Source of the DNA: Dermatophagoides farinae
Taxonomy: Eukaryota; Arthropoda; Arachnida; Sarcoptiformes; Pyroglyphidae
Direction of reading: 5' to 3'
Length of the DNA stretch: 64,000 nt
Assembly (NCBI RefSeq): GCF_024713945.1
Contig: NC_134679.1
Coordinates: 2,733,001-2,797,000 of the forward strand
Shown here in pieces: positions 1 through 12,367 of this stretch (positions are counted from its first letter, which is position 1; each line of letters starts with the position of its first letter). The position numbers and the translations under genes are program-made. The notes below the pieces were generated by a model. The model did not search any database. It saw only the letters and a program-made list of their open reading frames with translations, and was not told the origin of the DNA.

Positions 1-341
1 CAAACAATGTCGATGGCTAAATATCTAACCTAGTAAGTGATAAATCATCAAAGGAAAATGAATAATGAATGCATTGCCTGACTTCTTTAAGATGGATTTA
101 TCAATAATTCCAAATTAAACCGATTTTCAATGGATCATGGATCATTTATCCCAAAAATTTGGTGACGAATAGGGTATGCACAATCCCGTTTGTTCACCAG
201 TCGCCTCATAATTTAAATTCTTGTCTAAAATTCTAAAATCACAAATCAAAAAATTGACTGATTGATTGATTATTTAAATTGGAGAAACAATTAAATGAAA
301 AAAATGTTGTGTCGACAAATTTCCAACAATCAACATCATAA

Positions 342-551
342 GCGATTCCAGAAAAAAGAAGTACAGTTGATTCTGTTGAATCAATATTCAAACAATTGGA
401 ATATATAAAACAACTTTCAGAAGAAATACTGGAAATCTTAGAAAAAGATTATTCGTTGGCGAAGCAAAAATATCCAAAGGATGATGATCCTTTTAAAGCT
501 GAAAGCCAAAGAAAGATAAATGAAATGACCAGTTCAAAATCGAGAAAATAA
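342..551 (+). pseudogene. Coding-like fragment cut off by satellite DNA (unknown protein)
   Basis: A 69-codon open stretch follows a TAA at 339-341 and stops at 549-551. Its middle reads like a real charged, helical protein: it contains QLEYIKQLSEEILEILEKDY and then KQKYPKDDDPFKAESQ. There is no ATG at its start, so it would have to be an internal or last exon (an AG precedes it at 341-342) or a broken gene. Its last dozen codons lie inside the first satellite unit, so the original 3' end has probably been replaced by the repeat. I do not recognise the family. Weak alternatives are a tail exon of a gene entering from the left, or chance. Confidence 0.3.
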
Positions 552-952
552 CAAGTCCAAACTAACACGACCAGTTCAGAATCGAGAAAATAACAAGTCC
601 AAACTAACACGACCAGTTCAGAATCAAGAAAATAACAAGTCCAAACTAACACGACCAGTTCAGAATCGAGAAAATAACAAGTCCAAACTAACACGACCAG
701 TTCAGAATCGAGAAAATAACAAGTCCAAACTAACACGACCAGTTCAGAATCGAGAAAATGACAAATGTCCAAACTAACACGACCAGTTCAGAATCAAGAA
801 AATGACAAATGTCCCAACTAACACGACCTGTTGAGAATCGAGAAAATGACAAATGTCCAAACTAACACGACCAGTTCAGAATCGAGAAAATAACATGTCC
901 AACCTAACACGACCTGTTCAGAATTGGGAAAGTAATCAATAAAGCATTGTCA
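527..952. repeat. Satellite/minisatellite array, 42-44 bp unit
   Basis: About ten head-to-tail units begin at 527, 569, 611, 653, 695, 737, 781, 825, 869 and 911. The first five steps are exactly 42 bp; units starting at 737, 781 and 825 are 44 bp because of a 2-bp insertion (ATGACAAATG instead of ATAACAAG). Each unit starts near GACCAGTTCAGAATCGAG. Because 42 is a multiple of three, the minus strand stays open as a 14-residue periodic peptide (YFLDSELVVLVWTC); I regard this as a by-product of the period. Confidence 0.93.
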
Positions 953-1048
953 ACCAATTCTGAACTGGTCGTGTTAGGTTGGATTTGCCATTTTCTCGAT
1001 TCTGAACTGGTCGTGTTAGTTTGGACATTTGTCATTTTCTCGATTCTA
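953..1048. repeat. Inverted copies of the satellite unit (foldback)
   Basis: Two further units of the same satellite lie here in the opposite orientation, starting with AATTCTGAACTGGTCGTG and repeated about 44 bp later. They are separated from the direct array by about 30 bp of unrelated sequence (GGGAAAGTAATCAATAAAGC). The direct and inverted copies can pair to form a large hairpin, as in foldback elements or a rearranged satellite. Confidence 0.85.
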
Positions 1049-1214
1049 GTAAATCTTTGAAAGAACAACTCTTTTGCTATGCACTGGTGAAATATGTGTG
1101 TATGTATTTTTGATTTAAATGAAATAAAAAGATTAAATGTACGTATACGTATTTAACCCATTCACGACCAAGCGTCACACATGTGTGAGGCTCAAATTTT
1201 CCACCATCTCAAAT

Positions 1215-1285
1215 ACATTTATCGAGAGCCACAAATAATCTTTTAAAGAGCCGCAGGTTGGCCGTTGGTTGCGGTTGGTTGGTTG
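1215..1285. mobile_element. Possible degenerate hAT-type transposon end
   Basis: The segment has GAGAGCCAC, then CTTTTAAAGAGCCGCAGG TTGGCC, followed by TTGG repeats. Paired GAGCC / GAGCCGCAGGTTG words are typical of hAT-superfamily terminal regions as I remember them. No transposase ORF and no clear target-site duplication were seen, so at most it is a remnant. Confidence 0.3.
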
Positions 1286-1679
1286 GTTATAGTGATTTAG
1301 AATCAAAAATGACACAAAAATCTTAATGCACTTCAGAATAGAGATTGAAAAATTCTTAAAACAATTTCCTTTGTTGAACGATCATGGCAATAGTTTTACT
1401 TGGATTGAATGATTGGTAATGTTATTAATTTCATGAATCTGAAATTTTCAACGCATTTTATAATCAATTTATAGAAAGTCCAAATAAAATCTAAAATAAC
1501 CAAAATAGAGTCGAGGTGACATTACTGATTCGAATGACGTTGATGATTTGATGATCATTAGAAAAAATTTAAATTGATTGATACAAGCTTTTGGAAATTT
1601 TTTCGGTCATAAATTGCTGCACAGACTTTATGAACGATCGCAGTTTTTTGCCAGTTGTTTTTTAGCGCGCTTCAAATTA

Positions 1680-1810
1680 ACAATCAAGATTTTTAACGCT
1701 TCAAATTTTTTTTAAGCAATCATTTTTTGAAAATTCCTTAATTTTTTTAAGGCCTCGCGTTTTTCAAGTTGACTTTGCACAAGGCCTCGCGATTTTCCGG
1801 GCCGGCCCTG
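1680..1810. mobile_element. Possible solitary hAT-like terminus with a GC-rich end
   Basis: AAGGCCTCGCG occurs twice (1749-1759 and 1781-1791), and the segment ends in CCGGGCCGGCCCTG (1797-1810), a sharp GC island in AT-rich DNA. Read on the minus strand it begins CAGGGCCGGCCC, which resembles a common hAT terminal inverted repeat. The 8 bp outside would be CTTATGCT. The opposite end was not found. Superfamily assignment is from memory and needs a repeat-library search. Confidence 0.4.
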
Positions 1811-4763
1811 CTTATGCTTATGGATCGATCACATTTATTTTCTGACCTCATTTACGGAATATTTCTTTGGATAATAATGATGATGATGATGATGATGATA
1901 ATGGTTGTATTCCTAATAGTGGTTGGTGTTTCTAGGGTGGTTGAAGGGGTCTCTCTCTCTGTGTGTGTGTGCGTGTGTGGCGGAATGCTGACATATTTTT
2001 CTATTCCGATTCTATTTCCGTATAACCATACCATAACGTTGTCGGCAAGTGGAAAAAAAACGAAAGAAAGAACCAAGACGACGACAACAAAAAATAAAAT
2101 TCCAAATACCAAGTATTTGGATGAAAAGTATTTTTTCCATTCTTATCATTCCGTCATCTATGGCAACCATTTCTACCAGTCCATTAAAAATTCAATGGAA
2201 ATTTCTTCATTTTCTTCATAGATCTAATCGAATATTTTCACCACCGTGGTAGTCGTTTCTGTCATTTATGTTTGTCAAGGTGAAATGTTTTCACCAAAAC
2301 TACCATCGTATTGATCACAAAATAAGCTTGCAAATTTAAACGTTATATGTATGTTGAATTATGTTAAATTTCTTCAGTTAGATTTTCGTTTGTCTTGTAT
2401 TCACATTGAATCTGTTATGTTAAACAAAAAAAAAATTTCATAGTTTTAAGTTTTTTTTTGCTGGTTGACATTGTTTATCCGGTTAGAATTATTGAAAATT
2501 TTCAATTTTTTTTCTCATAAATCTTAATCTTATCAATACAAAATTTTGTAGTATCAAATAATTCGTAAAGGTATGTGTTATCAATTCTATTTTCAATTTT
2601 TTACCCATACATTATTATAACATTTCCAAAATTAAACCTGTATATATATATGAATCGATAATCATGTTGATAACCTTCAACGATGTGATGGAAGAAATTC
2701 ACGTGTTTGATTCACACAAAAAAAATACACGTATCCACGTATGGATTGGAAAATTTAATGTCGCCAACTTTTTTTTTCTAGTTTCAATATATATTCAATA
2801 AAAATTTAACCATTTATATGTCGAATCGGTTTAATCATCAATAATAATGATAAGATTGATGGATATCCATTATTGAATATCATTTCTGGCTTCAAATAAA
2901 TTTTCATTACTGTCATTCATATCAATATTTACAGCTATCTATCTATCTATCTATTTATCGTAACAATATTTGTGGATTTTTTTTTCTATTTGCCGGGTTA
3001 GTATTCGTTTTGGAGAAAAAAGTAGAAAGAAAAAAAATGGCAAAAACCATTCAGTAAGTAAAGCTAAAAAATTTTTTCATCATCATTATTATTATCAGAT
3101 AAATTGATCAATAAATCGATTGATTCGATATCGATTCATATTCATCATTCAATGGGATTCAACCTTATTCATTTATTCATTCATGCATTAATTCATTTAT
3201 ATATAGTAGTGGTTTATATTGTGGTGGCGTCATAACGTCATTAATGATTAACCCCGATTTGAGCAGATGAGTGGGGATGAGTTGCATTTTGATATTCAGT
3301 TGAATAAATGTAGTCATCGAATACGCTACAATATATATATAAAAAAAAATTTAAACTAAAAAGAAAAAAATCTTAGAATACGAATCATGTTGTTGTGAAG
3401 TTTCATTGCAATGGAAAAAAAATCTAGTAGAACAAGAAAAAAAAACACTACAATTTTAGTGCAAATTGAATCGATTGTGTGCGTGTTTTTTTTCCTGTGT
3501 ATTTGAATCTTTTTTTTGTCTACCTGGTTGTTTTTCATATTAATACATAACAATTGCAAAAAAATTACCTACAAGCGACCTACCACACACACACACACAC
3601 ACACACAAAAAGTATGTGAAATGCAAATGTAAATTTTTTTTTCTTTTTGACTAAAAACATTCATTGTAATCAACAACAAACTCAATTTAAATAACTTTTG
3701 AATTTTGAATTTTTTTTTTCTTTCTGTTGGTTGTTAAATGTCGTTCATTCATTCGTTCGAAATATGAGAATATATCATCCAATAGAATGGAAAGAAAAAT
3801 TTTCACCGGTTCATTTGGACATGGTTTCATTTCATTTATTTTCCTTCTTTTGCTCTTTCAAGTATATATGGTAGATTTAATTTCTATTTTCTTGAGGTCC
3901 AGGTAGTCAAAATAATTCATATATAATTGTTCTATGATAATGCTATGTTTAGGTAACAAAAAAATAAAATAAATTGATAGTAATTTTCCAAGTAGTTTTT
4001 CTCATTGGTTTTTTTTATTATTATTTCAATGATAATACATTTCAACCAAAATGGATGCTATAAATATGTTCCAGGTATATATATCATAATAATAATCATT
4101 CATGAGATGAATATTGAATGAAGAATGAGAATGATAACTTGTTATAAGTAGATATAATAATGAAAAATTTGAAAACAAAACTTCATTCTTCAGTTTCATT
4201 CGGTTTTGGTTGTTTGTTTATTTGGTGACATGATGTTCATGGTGGTCATTTGTGTAACGTCTATATAATGTCTGTCAAATGATGATATCTTTGTTTCTGA
4301 TATTCAAAAAAAAATTCATGTGGTTTAGATGGCCATACACACGCACACACATAGAAAACAAACAATTTTTATCATATTAAAAATTATCATCATTTTTTTC
4401 GAATCAAAAACAGAAAAAACAACAACAATGAAAATTTGTTCCATTGTTTACATCAATTTCAATAGCTTAATTGCTTTCAAGATTACTGTAAAAAAATAAT
4501 GATCCTTGTTTTTTTTTAAAATCCTTTGATTTTTTATTGTTGTTTATTATTTCGTGGGACATTCATTAATATTGTAATCTCATGTTGACAAGAATTATAT
4601 GTCGTAAATGATTGAAACTAACAAACAAAAAAAAGATCAACAAGTAAATCATATATATGTTTTTCTGAATTCCAACAATATTAATAAAGATATAATCATA
4701 TTCATGATCAAAAAATAATGAAAAATTGTTTGACTAATTTTTTTTGTTTTCGTTTTTTTTCAG
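1811..4763. other. Non-coding, AT-rich region upstream of the RRM-CCCH gene
   Basis: Only low-complexity sequence is visible: (GAT)n near 1876-1900, (TG)n near 1960-1980, (CA)n at 3583-3607, TATA-like AT runs near 3330 and 4075. Open frames here are short or built of microsatellite codons. Part of it is probably the first intron of the downstream gene, because an acceptor lies at 4763. A strong donor-like site, CA followed by GTAAGTA, is at 3055, but I cannot prove it is the partner. Confidence 0.5.
3583..3607. repeat. (CA)n microsatellite
   Basis: An uninterrupted CA run of about 25 bp in the presumed first intron of the RRM-CCCH gene. Confidence 0.9.
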
Positions 4764-5000
4764 GTCCCTTTCCACATACATCATCATCTGAACATTACAT
4801 TGGTTTGTCCAACAATTATTCTCATGTCGGCTCATTGCCATTATCTCATCCTAAATCTGATTATAATGGACATTCATTGAAAAATATTCTTTCACTCGTG
4901 TCTAAATCTAGTAAATTGGGCTTGTGCAATCCATTTTAAACAATCATATCCAAGATTTGGGAAAATTTTTTGGAAAATTTCAACAATAACAACAAAAAAT
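4764..5000 (+). other. 5' UTR part of the first recognisable exon of the RRM-CCCH gene
   Basis: A textbook acceptor (T-rich tract, then TTTTCAG ending at 4763) opens this exon. In the frame of the downstream ATG there is a TGA at 4878-4880 and no ATG before 5001, so the stretch is leader rather than coding. The leader ends in CAACAATAACAACAAAAAAT directly before the ATG. An unrelated 59-codon frame inside it stops at 4937-4939. Confidence 0.6.
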
Positions 5001-8000
5001 ATGCCGTCTGATGTTCACATCGAGCAACAGCAATCATTATCTCAATTTAAACATTTATCATCACCACCATCGCCATCTTCTTCGTCGTCGTCGTCTACAA
5101 CGACTACAACATCCGTTAAGGAACGACGTTCAATGTCCGAACAAACAGATATAAATATTTCAGGATGTACTATGATTGATGGTCAACCGGAATCCATATA
5201 TATGCAACGATATAAAGCATTGCGTGATGCTGGATTCGATGAAACAACTGCCAATAAATATTCACCATTATATTCATCGGTGAATGAAGTTATTGATGCC
5301 ATATTGTCACAATCTTTGAATGATAATTTAACAACCAATGGAGGTCGAACAATAATGGCAAAAAAAGGAATAGATAATAATTCATATTCAACAGCTATCT
5401 ATTGTAATGGAAATAATAAATCATCAACAATCATGAACTATAATGATACATCTGCTATAAATGCTGCTGAATTATTATCCGAATTAACTGATTCAATATC
5501 GATGAACAAAACAAATAATAATAATAATAATAATCTAATAATGGAATGTATTCACGGTCAATCACCGTCATCAACATCATCAAAAAGTTTTCTTTATATG
5601 TCTAATGGCGATAGTAATGGATCCGTTATCAATTCAAATGATTTGATATCATGTTCATCGAATGAATCATTTCATAATCATTCGCATATTAATGCTGATG
5701 GCAATTATTTATCTTTATCCAATTGTATTGGCAATAGTCACCGAAATTCATTAATGAAGAATACCATTTTTTCTTCTGAATCTTCAGAATCATCAACTGA
5801 TAATAATCGTTCAAACAGTAGTAATCTAATTGTTACCATGCTAAAAGATGGTTTGTTAGAGGATTCAAGCGATGAAATTACATTGGAAGATGATGTTGGA
5901 TTATTGGCCGATGGTCAAAATGGTAATGGTTCATCATCATCACCATCGACATCATCATCACTTTCATCAGGTATATCATCGTCATTCTTTATGGATACAT
6001 CATCATCCTCACCATCATCATTTTCATCGCTTTCATCATCGATATCGATTTCGCCTCCATCGAATCAATCGATTGTGGCCAATTTTGAACAACAACAACA
6101 ACGACAATCGACCAACAATAACAACGGCAACCATCATCAAACATTGACCAACGACAATGGTACTTTGATTAGTTTGTTTTTATCAAAACAGCAACAGCAA
6201 AAATCATCGAACAACAACAACAATGTCCAAAATAATGGAAAAATCAAATCAACTTCGGCCAAGACCATAACGACAATGATGATGAATGATTCAAACGATA
6301 TAATAATATCTAATGGCTATAACAATAATAATAATAATCGTATGCATAATGGCATTAATAAAAATAATAATAATAACGAAACCAATGATCTCAATTGTGA
6401 AACTTTTTCTTTTTCATTGGACAATCTGTCCACATCTTCTTCTTCATCGACATCATCATCATTATCATCGAATACAACTACTATGGAATCTAATCAACAA
6501 AAAAATGGTGAACAAACATTTGATGGTTTGTTGGAAAATCATCATCATTCGATGATCATTGGTAATAATAAGCTTTCATTTAATTCAAATAATCGATTAT
6601 CGATGAAGCTTTATGGAAACGGAAATGATAGTGCAGAAAATAGCCATCATCATCATCATCATCATTATCAACAAAATAACAATAACAAGTTATTACACCC
6701 GGTGAACGGTAACAACAGTGATAGTGTGCCAGTGGTTGAACCAAATTCTTTCAATGATACGGGTCATATTTCCGGTGTAGATGGTGGCCATCATTATAGA
6801 CATAATCTACATTTTCCATCCACCACCATGATAGACAAATTCAATGTTGATAGCGGTTGTACTGATCTATTATTTGATAATCATGATCAACAAAATCCTA
6901 AAACGACAAATGGCCTCATGATGAAAAGCTGTCAACCGATTACAGTTGCTGCTGGTTATCGAAATTCGGATGATACCCTCAATGATTTATTAGGCTATCT
7001 CAATTTACAACAACAATTGTTTACGAATAATCAACCACAACAACAACAACAACAACAACATTTACAATATGGTAACAATTTTGATCATAGAAATTGTTCA
7101 ATGTTGGCCACGGTGACAACACCAACATCATCATCACCGTCGTCTTCTTCGTTGTCATCAAATTCATTGTCAACGACGAATAATAACAATAATGACGTAA
7201 TATCATCATCATCACAATCATCATCATTCGATGAGAATGGTGTCAATCTGAAAAACACCGTCTCTGATATTTTTAATAATGTTGAGAATAATACAGCAAC
7301 CACTATTGTTGGTGTGTTGAATGAAATAAATAATCACTATCATCATCATCAGAATAACAATTGTAATAACAAAAACAATTACAACAACAACAACAATTCG
7401 AACAATCTAAATCTATTTTCATCATCAACACCATCGTCATCACCACCAGTGTCGATAAATACAACATCAACATCATTGTTAATCGATACATTGAATACAA
7501 TGAATGATTCAATATTCAATCAAGCTTGCTCAAGCGAATCGGTAACTAACCTAGAGCAACATCATCAATTGAATCAAAATTGTTCACCGAATAATTATCA
7601 TCAACATCATCATCATCATCATCAACACCATTCGCAGCAACAGTATCATACATTTTTGACAACCGCTCCAAATCATCATGCAAATCATCAGCAACAACAG
7701 CAGCAGCCAAGAACATTTGCTGATATTGCGGCATCATCATTAAATGGTCACCATAGTAATGGTGTTCATAATAATAATGGCAATAATGTCCTTAACAGTA
7801 GTGGTTCTGGTTCAAATAATATCGATCTAGTAGATTCTTCATCATTTCTTAGTATATTAGATTCACCAACTCATAAATCATTGAATTGTTCCAACAATGG
7901 TAACAATGGAACATCGAATGGTTATTTTAATGCTTTCACATCATCTTCAAATATACCGGTGGCTAATACTATACAATCATTCTATGATCAATTCAATACG

Positions 8001-8828
8001 GAACAGAATGGATTGAATAAAAAATTCTATCGTAAACAACAACAGACACAGGCATTGAATTTTCGTCCAATAGGTGCATCACCATTATCGCCTTCAATGA
8101 ATGTCAACGACGCTAATAAATTATTGAAATCGGGACAAATAAAAGAATCGCAATTGGGATTTATTCGATCATCAAATGGATCATTGACCATAACGGATTG
8201 TGGTGGTCATATTGGGATTGGCGATAATGGTTTCGAATCAAATGGTATCACAATGAATGAAAATAATACACAATCGCCCAACCGTCCAACTAATCTGATG
8301 GGCTATAAAGGTCTTTGGGTTTGTAACGTATCACCTGAAGTTGGTTTACATTACTTAAAACGTCGATTCCGCCGTTATGGACATTTTACTGGTATTCAAA
8401 CATTCGAACGACGAGCTACAAATGGTACAAACATTGTATTCGTTCATTATGATAATCCTAATTCTCCGGTCGAAGCTATCGCTGCATTACATAACTATAA
8501 TGGACAAGATTTGTGTGCCGATCCTAATGAACCATTAAAGCTACGTTTTGCTCCAAGCATGGAACAATCACGTGCCGGTCAATTACCAACATTAGAACAA
8601 GCGCGTAAAATTGTTGAAAAAAGTGGTGAATGTTTTAATTGGCGTTTATCATCTGGCTGTCATCGTGGTCAACGATGCCATCTTAAACATGTTTCCATTA
8701 ATAAAGAAATTGATTCACAGCCATGGGTATGTTTGTGTGTGACTGAATGATGATCAATTTTGTCTAAATATTTTTTTTTCATTCTATCACAGGTGAAAGC
8801 ATTGAAGAAAAAAATTAACGAAACATAA
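5001..8828 (+). CDS. RRM plus CCCH zinc-finger protein with UBA-like N-terminal segment and long low-complexity region
   Basis: Coding exons are 5001-8726 and 8793-8828. The intron (donor GTATGT, acceptor TATCACAG) is 66 nt and in phase 0, giving 1253 residues ending VKALKKKINET. Residues 68-105 (YKALRDAGFDETTANKYSPL...) look like a UBA/CUE-type three-helix segment. Residues about 110-1080 are low complexity: Ser, Asn, Gln and His runs. An RRM-like fold follows at about 1104-1185 (GLWVCNVSP as the RNP2-type strand; TNIVFVHYD as the RNP1-type strand). The zinc finger is a perfect C-x8-C-x5-C-x3-H at 1211, 1220, 1226 and 1230. The protein very likely binds RNA and, with its prion-like middle, may join RNP condensates (inference). 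I do not recognise the exact orthologue. If the intron is retained, the protein ends seven residues after Trp1242. Confidence 0.88.
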
Positions 8829-11580
8829 TTAATTTGTCAACTATATAACTCATTTCAACACAGCAATTTTTACCAACCATCACAGAAATATTCATTCAGA
8901 AGGATAATAATAATGATTTTATTTTTTATTCGAAAACGACTATCGATTGACAATCGACTGAAAACAAAACAAAACAAAAAAAACAGATCGTTGATTGAAT
9001 TTTACTATCAATTTTTTTCTGATTTTATCATTTCCATGTTTTTTCCTCTCAATTCTTATATATCGGCTTTATTATTATTATTATTACAAATTTTTTCTGC
9101 TTGTCTGTTGATCTTGTTTTTTTTCAATCTCACTCACACTCTTTCTTTTCATATATTTATTTATTCATCATCAAATCTAAATGTAATGAATGAATGATAT
9201 TCATCTTTGAAATGTATGGAAAATTCTATTTTGTTTGTTTTTTTTTCTTATTTTTGTGCTTTTCAAATTTTGTCCTGATTAACAACAAAACAGGATAGGC
9301 AATTCACACACACACACACACACACACAAATAAACACACAACAAATGCAAATCAATTTCATTGGCATACCTCGCCTACATGATAGTGAAAAAAAAAATTC
9401 GTCCACACCCACACACCCAAATATAATTTTTCATTCAAATTGATTCAACATGATGATACCATTTTTTTTTTTTTTGTTGATAATGAATGAATGTGACTGT
9501 AAACACACAGACTATTATAGTTATTTAATCCAATCCAATATACATACATATTATTATATTTCTAATGTCTGTGTGGTCCTGATTTGGATCTCTGAATATA
9601 TTTTTCTTTTCATGTTTCTTTTAGGGTCAAAACTTCTTTATTTCATCTTCTTATTCTTTTTTTTTCTTCTTACAATCAAAAATTATCATCATTTATTATG
9701 AATGTATGATGAACGTCTCTCATTATTTTTTTCAACACACTTACACACGCTATTTATCTGGTCCTTTTATGAAATTTTTTTTTTGCCCCACTCTTACTTC
9801 ATCATCATCATCAAACAACATTAATTTTTGATAATCAAAATGATGAAATAAGTCTTATGATGGTGGTGATTATGATGATATAATCATAATAATAATTTGT
9901 TTATTCGAATATAATTAATCCAAATTCATTTCAAATTTTTTTTTCAAGTCTCATCCTTTTTTTCACACACACACACACACACACAGACATTGCACAAATT
10001 ATGATTTTCGCCTTGTTTTTTTTTACTGACTTACCTGAATTTAGTGTCATTAGCATTTTTTTTTCATTTTTTTTATTATTATTTCTTAATAGCACATAAT
10101 TGATTCGTCGTTGAACTTTTTTTATGATGTTTATTTTGCACATAAACCACACTCACACCTACACAACACACTCATATTCTTAATAGAGCCATAATAAAGG
10201 ATTACACACACACACGTGATGTCGTAATCAATCAATCAATTTTTACTTACTAATAATCGAATTAATGTGTCTCTCAATGGACAATTTTTTTTTCTTCTCA
10301 TTAACATTTTGGATTTATATCGAATACAACAGACACACACACACGTGAATACATGATGATATCAAACACGCATACCCATATCTCACATTTTTTTTTCGTC
10401 CGATTGATTGAATTTTTTTTTTTTTGCTACGCTGTTCACATGATAATGATGATGATGTAAAATGGGTATTAGCTCATGGCAAGAAATTTTTTTTTCTCTC
10501 ACGATCAACACAACACCCACCTTCCCCTTCCAAACCATTCATGCTTTCAACACATTTTTTTTCTGTTCAATTTTTTTTTTTTGAATTCTTCAATCACATT
10601 TTTTTCATTTGTTTTATTTTCTTCAGTTATTTTTTTTTTTTGCTTGCTGGGCGTTTTTTTTGGATTTTTTTGTGAATTTATTCATTTTTTTTTCATCATT
10701 CATTGCCACTTTTTTGGTTCTCCAATTTCTTCCTTGTTCATTGGATCTTTTCCAGAAATGGATTGTCATTCATTTATTCTTTTGATTTTTTTTTTGATAA
10801 AAATTTTGATTTTTTTCCCATTTTTTTCTGTTTTATCATTCATTTCAATTTTTTTCTTGCTTTGTCTGTTCTTGTTCTCTACCTGTTTTAATTCTAATAT
10901 AATATATAAACAGTGGAAAACAACCGATTGTATAATTTATTTACATTTTTAATTCAACCAAAAAAAAAAATTATTATACAACATGATGTGGATAGCTTGG
11001 GCCATCTTTTGTGAATTTTGTGCAAAACGAAAATTTTATTTTTTTTGTGTTCCCCACACACACTCATAAATATATTTCAAATGTCTGAAGATTTGATTAT
11101 TTTTTTTTTTTTGATTTGATTTGGATCTTTTTTTTCACTTTCTCTTTCAATTTTTTTTTCATCATATTGTTCTCACATTGAATTCAATTTTGTCTCTTTT
11201 TTTTCTTGTCTGCCTTTTTTTTTTTTTTTTTTTTTGATAGATTGATTAATTTGATCTACAAACAATCTACTACTACTACTACTACTACTAATCTCATGTG
11301 TTTAATTATTATCTGAATTCTGAAAAATTAAATAAATTCTTTCACTCTTTTCTCTCTCTTTCTCTCATTTTTACCATTTGATGATTATGATTAATATAAT
11401 TGTTATTAATTGATTTAAAATTGAATAAAAATTTTATCACTTGAAATAATAATAACATTCGTTTTTCATTTTATTTTTTGAAACGTTTTGGTTTTTTTTA
11501 TTTCAATTGGAATGATACAATAAATAGAAATTAAAATCGATTGATTATAATCAGTTTATTGAAATTAATCAATCCACACA
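8829..11580. other. 3' UTR and intergenic low-complexity DNA
   Basis: No gene is visible. The 3' UTR of the RRM-CCCH gene must begin here; one possible poly(A) signal is AATAAA at 9329-9334. The rest holds (CA)n at 9305-9328 and 9964-9985, many T-runs of 8-17 and a (CTA)n tract at 11268-11290. Several Phe-rich open frames between 10.4 and 10.9 kb are translations of T-runs. Confidence 0.6.
11268..11290. repeat. (CTA)n trinucleotide repeat
   Basis: About eight perfect CTA units lie between the RRM-CCCH gene and the small secreted genes. Confidence 0.9.
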
Positions 11581-11624
11581 TTTATTGTCTTTATTTAACC
11601 TTTCAGGAAAAATCTTTTTGACAT

Positions 11625-11986
11625 TCAATATCCCAGATAATGTTTGCATTCCGCATTAGGTCGTCGACCGCAAGTAGGAACTGGTTTTGTAAAAAGGAAC
11701 ATTTCTATCCATTCTAAAACACATGATGCATCTAATGATTTTCTCATGCAGTCGACGTATTTAATTGCACCAGTACCAAATTTTACAGTAAATTTTGCAA
11801 TATCGCTTATCCATGTAAAAATACTTTCAGAATCTGGACATTCGGGCATTGATGGCATTTCAGATTGGGCATGAGACATTGTAACCACCGCCATGGTCAA
11901 AGCCAATATTACGACTACGAAACCTATTAAAAAAAGTTTCAATTAATTTGAATTTTTTTTTGAAATGAACAAGTTATACCTTTCAT
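11625..11986 (-). CDS. Small secreted Cys-containing protein, copy 1 (101 residues)
   Basis: Exon 1 codes only ATGAAAG (11986-11980); a 56-nt intron (donor GTATAA, acceptor TTAATAG) follows; exon 2 runs 11923-11625. Splicing replaces the unspliced start and gives MKGFVVVILALTMAVVTMSHA, a clean signal peptide with cleavage expected after Ala21. The mature part is about 80 residues with five cysteines, including C-x8-C (DCMRKSLDASC), and ends ECKHYLGY. There is a TATA box 74 bp upstream of the ATG, and AATAAA signals on this strand lie at 11590-11595, 11581-11586 and 11555-11560. I recognise no family. It looks like an extracellular or gut/salivary effector-type protein, but function is unknown. 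It probably shares ancestry with copy 2, given identical gene structure and a similar Cys pattern. Confidence 0.75.
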
Positions 11987-12059
11987 TTTGATGGATTTTG
12001 ACGTTTGTTATAACTAGACAATCGAATTGAATGATTTTTAGTAATGGAATGGTCATGGT

Positions 12060-12066
12060 TTTTATA
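12060..12066 (-). promoter_or_regulatory. TATA box of secreted gene copy 1
   Basis: TATAAAA on the minus strand, with its near end 74 bp upstream of the start codon at 11986. A start of transcription about 30 bp downstream would leave a leader of roughly 45-50 nt. Confidence 0.6.
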
Positions 12067-12367
12067 GTCAATCCGACAATTCAAAATTGTCCATAAATGA
12101 TCATTGATCCATCATTATTAATCAAAAAAAATAATTAACTCTCTAATCTAATCAACAAAGGAAACATTGTATTGTCGTAGGAAGTCCAATTTTCCTGACA
12201 AGAGTTATATTTTTAGTAGCGATGTATTTTTTCTATTGTTGCTAACGGGAAAAAAAATTAAAATTTTGATATTTTTCATTAGAATTATGTTCAAATTATC
12301 ATCAAAAATTTTTTTAATTATTTCTTCCAAAAGTTTTCAATTCAATTTCTTTACATTCACAATAATT

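Noticed and set aside
527-952. Direct repeats resembling a CRISPR array
   Set aside because: Units are contiguous 42-44 bp copies without unique spacers, and the genome is eukaryotic; it is a satellite.
1769-2221. 150-codon open frame with Met and Val runs
   Set aside because: Its length comes from (GAT)n and (TG)n translation; no domain and no splice support.
5872-7740. His-, Met- and Asp-rich frames overlapping the RRM-CCCH exon on both strands
   Set aside because: They are shadows of the CAT/GAT-type repeats inside the real coding frame.
10424-10952. Phe-rich open frames
   Set aside because: They are translations of T-runs in several frames at once; no start context or homology.
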